NCBI GenBank assembly: GCA_041395245.1
Contig: JAWLAY010000017.1
Span: 38,863 to 102,862 of the forward strand
Source of the DNA: Aquimonas sp041395245
Lineage (GTDB): Bacteria > Pseudomonadota > Gammaproteobacteria > Xanthomonadales > Xanthomonadaceae
Reading direction: 5' to 3'
Length of the DNA: 64,000 nucleotides
The notes beneath the pieces are model-generated. The model was not told the DNA's origin, did no database searches, and saw only the letters and a list, made by a program, of their open reading frames with translations. Below, in pieces: positions 59,972 to 64,000 of this stretch (its first letter is position 1; every line of letters starts with the position of its first letter). A program made the translations under genes and the position numbers.

Positions 59972-60570
59972 CCAACGCACTCCTGCTGCAGTTTGAAATC
60001 CAGATGGCGACGCACGGTCGGCCATTCGCTGGCAAGGATCGAGAACACCACGGTGTCACGCAGGCTGCCATCCGGCATGCGCATGTGGTTGCGCAGGATG
60101 CCGTCCTGCCTGGCGCCGAGGCGCGCAATCGCCGTGCGCGAGGCGTGATTCATGTAATGGGTGCGGAACTCGACCGCCTCACAGCCCAGCCGCTCGAAAG
60201 CATGCGACAGCAACAGTCGTTTGGCGTCGGTATTCAGCGCGGTGCGCTGCACGCGCTTGGCATACCAGGTATAGCCAATCTCGACGCGCGGTACGGCGGT
60301 ATCGATGTGGCAGTAGCGCGTGCTTCCGACAACCTCGCCGCGCGCATCGCAGACCACAAACGGCAGGCTTCGCCCTTCCGCACACTCGTCCAACGCACGC
60401 TGCACATAAGCCTCCACCGTGTCCGGCGACGGCACGCTGGTGTACCAAAGTTCCCACAGTCGCCCATCGCTGGCCGCCTTGGCCAAGGCAGGCGCATGCT
60501 CGCGGGTCAGCGGCTGCAGCGCGACATGGGTGCCCTGCAGGGTCGGTACGTGGCGGAAGTCCGGCGTCAT
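59968..60570 (-). CDS. GNAT-family N-acetyltransferase in the arginine cluster
   Basis: 200 residues, RimJ/RimL-like fold. GTHVALQPLTREHAPALAKA at the start; VVGSTRYCHIDTAVPRVEIGYTWYAK in the core strands; NHASRTAIARLGARQDGILRNHMRMPDGSLRDT carries the acetyl-CoA-proximal Asn-x-xSRxAI motif and the usual R-x-D-GxxRDT-like end (read as segments). It starts 4 nt after the argB stop and overlaps argC by 4 nt. A GNAT at this place is conserved in xanthomonad arginine clusters, but its substrate is unknown; it is not needed for the known pathway because argB carries its own synthase domain. Confidence 0.87.
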   Translation of the reverse strand: MTPDFRHVPTLQGTHVALQPLTREHAPALAKAASDGRLWELWYTSVPSPDTVEAYVQRALDECAEGRSLPFVVCDARGEVVGSTRYCHIDTAVPRVEIGYTWYAKRVQRTALNTDAKRLLLSHAFERLGCEAVEFRTHYMNHASRTAIARLGARQDGILRNHMRMPDGSLRDTVVFSILASEWPTVRRHLDFKLQQECVG

Positions 60571-60574
60571 GACC

Positions 60575-61885
60575 TCAGCCCTTCAAGGTCGCCGGACGGG
60601 CTCGGCAATGATCGATGGCGAAGCGCACTTCATCGAAGCTGTCGAGACCGAACCAGAACACGTTCCATTTGTCGCCCTTCATGCAGCCGTCCGACTCGCT
60701 GAAGTAGAAATCGTTGATGCTGTTGGCCGGTCGCGAACGCCAGAACAACCGTTCCGTCTCGGATCGCATCACCAGCCACGCAGCCCGCCCCAGCCCTTCG
60801 CCCTGGGCGTCATCACTGACCGCGAACTTGTCGAGATGTGGAATGCCGTTTTCCAGGGTCAGAATCAGCGCCGCGCGATAGTGCTCGCTGACATAGATGC
60901 GATGCGGCCTGGTCTTCTCGAAGTAATCCGGCAGCAACTTGCGGCCAAAGCCCGACTCGATCAGTACCTTCATGCGTGCCAGATCGATGCCTTTCCAGCT
61001 CTTCTTGATCAGGATCTTTTCACCGCGCCGCACCAGAGTGCCGGAGCCGCGATGGGTGAACAGTTCCTTGGCGAGTTCGTCCGGCTTGGTGATCGACACC
61101 GAACTGGCCGGCGGCAACTGCATCAGCAGGTCGTGGATCTGCTCGATCTTCACCTTCATGCCTGAATGCAGCCAGGGCTGTTGCATCAGGTCGTCGTATT
61201 CGGTGCTGAGGTTGATCGAATCGATGATCTTGCCCTCGCCGTCCAGCAGCCCGCCGGTGCCGGTGAGGAACACGATCTTGTACGGCTGCATCTGCTTGAC
61301 CAACTCGTTGGCGGCCCAGTCGGCATTCAAATTGACGATCTGGCCCGACGCGGTTTCGCCAAGGCTGGTGATGACCGGAATTGAGCCGACCTTGATGGCG
61401 GCATTGATCCCGTCGAGGTGAACCCGACTGACCTTGCCGACCAAACCGTACTTGCGCTTGTTCAACAGGTCGGCTTCGAACACCCCGGCCTGGATCGAGG
61501 TGGCGCGTACCCCTTCGGCCTGCAGCGCTTCGACCAGACGCAGATTTTCCTGCAGAAACACGCGCCGCACGATGCTCAGCACTTCCGGCGTGGTCACCCG
61601 CAATCCGTCCACCGTCTGTTTGGTGATACCGGCGGCTTTCATCTCGTCGTCAAGCTGCGGCCCTGCCCCGTGCAGCACGATCGGCGTCAGTCCGACCTGT
61701 TGCAGAAAGGCCAGCGAACTGACCAGCGCATCCAGCTCGTCACGCAGGATCGCACCACCGACTTTCACCAGCGCAAAACGCGCGGCATCAATCTGCGAAA
61801 ACCGCTTCAGGTACTGCTGGATCTCCTTGGCGCTGGCCATGTTGGAGAGCAAGCGAACGATGGTGGGGCGAAGGTCTTTGGCCAT
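60575..61885 (-). CDS. argB: Bifunctional N-acetylglutamate synthase/kinase (NAGS/K)
   Basis: 436 residues. Residues about 1-285 are the amino-acid kinase domain: FALVKVGGAILRDELDALVSS, IVLHGAGPQLDDEM and KIVFLTGTGGLLDGEGKII. Residues 290-436 are a GNAT acetyltransferase (RIYVSEHYRAALILTLENG, LDKFAVSDDAQGEGLGRAAW, INDFYFSESDGCMKGDKWNVFWFGL in segments). This two-domain, vertebrate-like enzyme is a hallmark of Xanthomonadales and Maricaulis and makes both N-acetylglutamate and its phosphate. No separate argA or argJ is seen. Confidence 0.95.
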   Translation of the reverse strand: MAKDLRPTIVRLLSNMASAKEIQQYLKRFSQIDAARFALVKVGGAILRDELDALVSSLAFLQQVGLTPIVLHGAGPQLDDEMKAAGITKQTVDGLRVTTPEVLSIVRRVFLQENLRLVEALQAEGVRATSIQAGVFEADLLNKRKYGLVGKVSRVHLDGINAAIKVGSIPVITSLGETASGQIVNLNADWAANELVKQMQPYKIVFLTGTGGLLDGEGKIIDSINLSTEYDDLMQQPWLHSGMKVKIEQIHDLLMQLPPASSVSITKPDELAKELFTHRGSGTLVRRGEKILIKKSWKGIDLARMKVLIESGFGRKLLPDYFEKTRPHRIYVSEHYRAALILTLENGIPHLDKFAVSDDAQGEGLGRAAWLVMRSETERLFWRSRPANSINDFYFSESDGCMKGDKWNVFWFGLDSFDEVRFAIDHCRARPATLKG

Positions 61886-61926
61886 GGGGGCGAGCTGTGT
61901 CCAGACGGAAGTTGAAGTGCGTTGAG

Positions 61927-63003
61927 TCAGGCCAAAAGGCGCAGATAGGTGTGGGCCACGCTAGAAAGCTGATCGAGCGCCACCCACTCGTCTGCGGTAT
62001 GCGCCTGAGCGATGTGGCCGGGCCCGTAGACCAGGGCGGTCATGCCCGCAGCGGAAAACAGCGAGGCTTCGGTCCAGAAGTCGACCGGCGCACCGACCGC
62101 CAGACCGAGCGCGTCAGCCAGCGTCTTTGCTCGGGTGAACTTTCCTGCCGTGTCGTCGCCCGTCGGCAAGGACGGGCCGCGAAAGGTCTCCTCGAAATGC
62201 TGCAGCGCCTGTGGCGCCGCCATGCCACGAAACGTGGTCAGCAGATCGTCGACCGGTTGTGAGGGCAGCGGGCGGAAGCCAAAGCGCAACTCGGCGCTGG
62301 GCGCGATCATGTTGGCCTTGATGCCGCCTTCGAGACGACCGATGTTGAAGCGCAGCCCGCGCAGTCCGCCGAACTCGGCATTCGCCAGCGACTGCACGTG
62401 ATCCAGCGCCCGCCCGCCGAAACGAATCGCCTGATGCAGCGCGCTGGCCTCCATGGCCTGCGCGCCCGATGCATGTCCTGCGGTTCCGGTAAACCGCATC
62501 AGCACCGAGCTGATACCACGATGGGCCAGCACGGCTTCGGCAGCCGTCGGTTCGGCAACAATCGCTGCGTCAAAGCCGTGCTTCTGGGCAAGAAAGCCCG
62601 CAATGCAGCGGGCATCGTTAGCCTCTTCGTCGGTGCTGAACAGAAACGCGGCATCACCCGTGGTCTGCGCGGCGGCGGCAATCAGACAGGCCGCCGCCCC
62701 TTTGATGTCACACGCACCCAGCCCGATCGCGCGATCCTCGGTGACGCGCAGGCGATGCGGGTCCGCAGTCCAGTGCGGCGAATCCGGCACGGTGTCCAGA
62801 TGCACGTTGAAGACGATCGTCGGATTGCCGCGAACCGCCAGAAAGGCCACCGCACCGGCGCCGAAATCGGTGATCTCGATGCGAAACCCGGGCAGCACCG
62901 AACGCAGGTAGTCGAAGATGCCGTCCGTGCCGATGTCGCGCGGCGGATTGCGGGTATCGAAGGACACCAGACGTTCGAGATGGGTCAGGATGACAGGCAA
63001 CAT
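61927..63003 (-). CDS. argE: Acetylornithine/acetylcitrulline deacetylase (M20 family)
   Basis: 358 residues. Zinc peptidase-like deacetylase: VFNVHLDTVPDSPHWTADPH (first metal-site strand), GLGACDIKGAAACLIAA (bridging Asp), FLFSTDEEANDARCI (catalytic Glu), AEPTAAEAVLAHRG and the dimerisation domain TAGHASGAQAMEASAL. In Xanthomonas the homologue deacetylates N-acetylcitrulline made by an N-acetylornithine transcarbamylase (argF'), so that activity is expected here; argF' itself lies outside this window. Two of the zinc ligands are conserved by eye; the gene is intact. It precedes argB with 41 nt between. Confidence 0.9.
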   Translation of the reverse strand: MLPVILTHLERLVSFDTRNPPRDIGTDGIFDYLRSVLPGFRIEITDFGAGAVAFLAVRGNPTIVFNVHLDTVPDSPHWTADPHRLRVTEDRAIGLGACDIKGAAACLIAAAAQTTGDAAFLFSTDEEANDARCIAGFLAQKHGFDAAIVAEPTAAEAVLAHRGISSVLMRFTGTAGHASGAQAMEASALHQAIRFGGRALDHVQSLANAEFGGLRGLRFNIGRLEGGIKANMIAPSAELRFGFRPLPSQPVDDLLTTFRGMAAPQALQHFEETFRGPSLPTGDDTAGKFTRAKTLADALGLAVGAPVDFWTEASLFSAAGMTALVYGPGHIAQAHTADEWVALDQLSSVAHTYLRLLA

Positions 63004-63090
63004 GTGCAGTGGATTCCGATTCGTGTGCAGCGGTACTTCCGCATGAGCGTGCGCACGTCCTCACCCGGAGGACGCGCGCACCACGGCGTT

Positions 63091-64000
63091 TCAGCGATTG
63101 ATTTCCGCCCAGAGTGTGGAGCTCATGCCGAACAGCTTGATGAAACCTTCCGCCTCGGCCACGCCCCAGTCCGCCGATTGCGCGTAGGTGGCACCCTTGG
63201 CATTGAGCAGATGCGGCGAGTGCACCGCCACGGCATCAACCCGTCCGCCACGCGTTTCCAGTACGACTTCGCCATTCACCTTGGCCTGTGAGGACTGCAG
63301 GAAGGCTTCCAGATCGGTCTTCAGCGGGTCATTGAAGAAGCCTTCGTAGACCAGTTCCACCCATTTGCGCGCCACGTCGGGTTTGAAGCGGTTCTGTTGC
63401 TTGGTCAGCACGGCATCTTCCAGTGCACGATGCGCGGTCAGCAGCGAAATGAGACCGGGTGCTTCGTACACGATGCGACCCTTCAGACCGATCACGGTGT
63501 CGCCGGTGTAAACACCGCGACCCACACCATAGGGTGCGAACAGGGCATTGAGCTTGGCCAGCAATTCGGCGCCGGGCATGGCTTGACCATCCAATGCCAC
63601 CGCCTCGCCTTCGACAAACTGCAGACGCACCTGCAAGGCATCCATCGGCCATTCGCTGCGCGGCGCACACCAACCACGTGCGCCTTCGCCCGGTGCTTCC
63701 CATAGGTCGATCTCGCCGCCCGACATGGTCAGGCCCAGCAGGTTCTCGTTGATGGTGTAGCTCTTCTGCTTGGCGCGCACGCCAAAGCCACGCGCCTCCA
63801 GATAGTCCTGCTCGTAGGCACGCGTCTGGGTGTGCTCCTTCTGGATCTCGCGGATCGGCGCGACGATCTGGTAGTCGCCGCGCGCCTTGATGGCCAGATC
63901 GAAGCGCACCTGGTCATTTCCCATACCGGTGCAGCCGTGCGCGATCGCCTGCGTGCCCAGCTCGGCAGCGCGTTTAAGCGCGGCATCGACGATCAGATAG
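63091..64000 (-). CDS. argG: Argininosuccinate synthase (N-terminus outside the window)
   Basis: Open to the right edge (303 codons), missing the N-terminal about 100 residues with the ATP P-loop. Converts citrulline and aspartate to argininosuccinate. Present: LGTQAIAHGCTGMGNDQVRFD, the family's ATP/citrulline motif, IVAPIREIQKEHTQTRAYEQ, SYTINENLLGLTMSGGEIDLW and LTAHRALEDAVLTKQQNRFK (in segments). First gene of argG-argE-argB-GNAT-argC-argH on this strand; 87 nt lie between it and argE. Confidence 0.93.
   Translation of the reverse strand, partial: YLIVDAALKRAAELGTQAIAHGCTGMGNDQVRFDLAIKARGDYQIVAPIREIQKEHTQTRAYEQDYLEARGFGVRAKQKSYTINENLLGLTMSGGEIDLWEAPGEGARGWCAPRSEWPMDALQVRLQFVEGEAVALDGQAMPGAELLAKLNALFAPYGVGRGVYTGDTVIGLKGRIVYEAPGLISLLTAHRALEDAVLTKQQNRFKPDVARKWVELVYEGFFNDPLKTDLEAFLQSSQAKVNGEVVLETRGGRVDAVAVHSPHLLNAKGATYAQSADWGVAEAEGFIKLFGMSSTLWAEINR

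Noticed and set aside
1..64000. CRISPR arrays, insertion sequences, phage genes, rRNA operons
   Set aside because: No direct-repeat arrays, transposase motifs, integrases or rRNA signatures were seen on either strand.

Overview
The window is 64 kb of gene-dense, GC-rich bacterial chromosome. It looks like a gammaproteobacterium of the Xanthomonadales (Lysobacterales) type. The strongest pointers are the arginine cluster argG-argE-argB/A-GNAT-argC-argH with a fused N-acetylglutamate kinase/synthase, a short NAD kinase followed by a 1653-residue NAD-glutamate dehydrogenase group, a GlnRS with a xanthomonad-like insert, and a kynurenine module. No mobile element, CRISPR array, rRNA or phage gene was seen; one tRNA-Ser(CGA) is present. 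The content is mostly core metabolism and housekeeping with a few accessory islands.

Layout. 1-5.4 kb: an edge-truncated exported protein, a DUF922-like zinc protease, a Tat-exported epimerase-like protein, a secreted unknown, then rlmM, a nucleoside deaminase and a Cys-rich lipoprotein reading away from glnS. glnS (5.4-7.1 kb) is split by a net 2-nt deletion at about 6614-6617. 7.2-11 kb: FAH-family hydrolase, gloB-mltD, fabI. 11-16 kb: sulfotransferase-like gene, tRNA-Ser, PP2C phosphatase, then dienelactone hydrolase-HIT-pxpB-pxpC. 16-23 kb: ssb and ispB (divergent), a partner-switching pair (STAS protein plus SpoIIE phosphatase/anti-sigma kinase) divergent from motAB. 23-33 kb: queuosine-precursor-type transporter, DUF502 protein, a membrane Ser/Thr kinase fused to a SUMF1-like domain, a DUF4442 protein, nadK and the large NAD-GDH. 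33.6-40.6 kb: a VOC protein and a complete TetR-regulated RND efflux operon with a near-perfect 26-bp operator, and next to it a small secreted protein built of SFPD repeats.

40.6-47.2 kb: ispG preceded by a PilZ-domain protein, xseA-yigZ and ppk2. 47.2-53.2 kb: a fully overlapping four-gene operon (histidine kinase, response regulator, kynB, kynU) divergent from a TonB-dependent receptor; this link between a two-component system and tryptophan/kynurenine breakdown is the most interesting arrangement here. 53-57.7 kb: secreted and membrane proteins of unknown function, a cold-shock/DUF1294 protein, and a pair encoding a short exported protein ending in FSDGFEN and a collagen-like exported protein with 18 Gly-X-Y triplets. 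57.7-64 kb: the arginine cluster, with argG running off the right edge.

Most start codons were chosen from ribosome binding sites, signal peptides and 4-nt (ATGA/GTGA) overlaps rather than from the longest reading frame. All family assignments come from reading motifs by eye; no database search was run.
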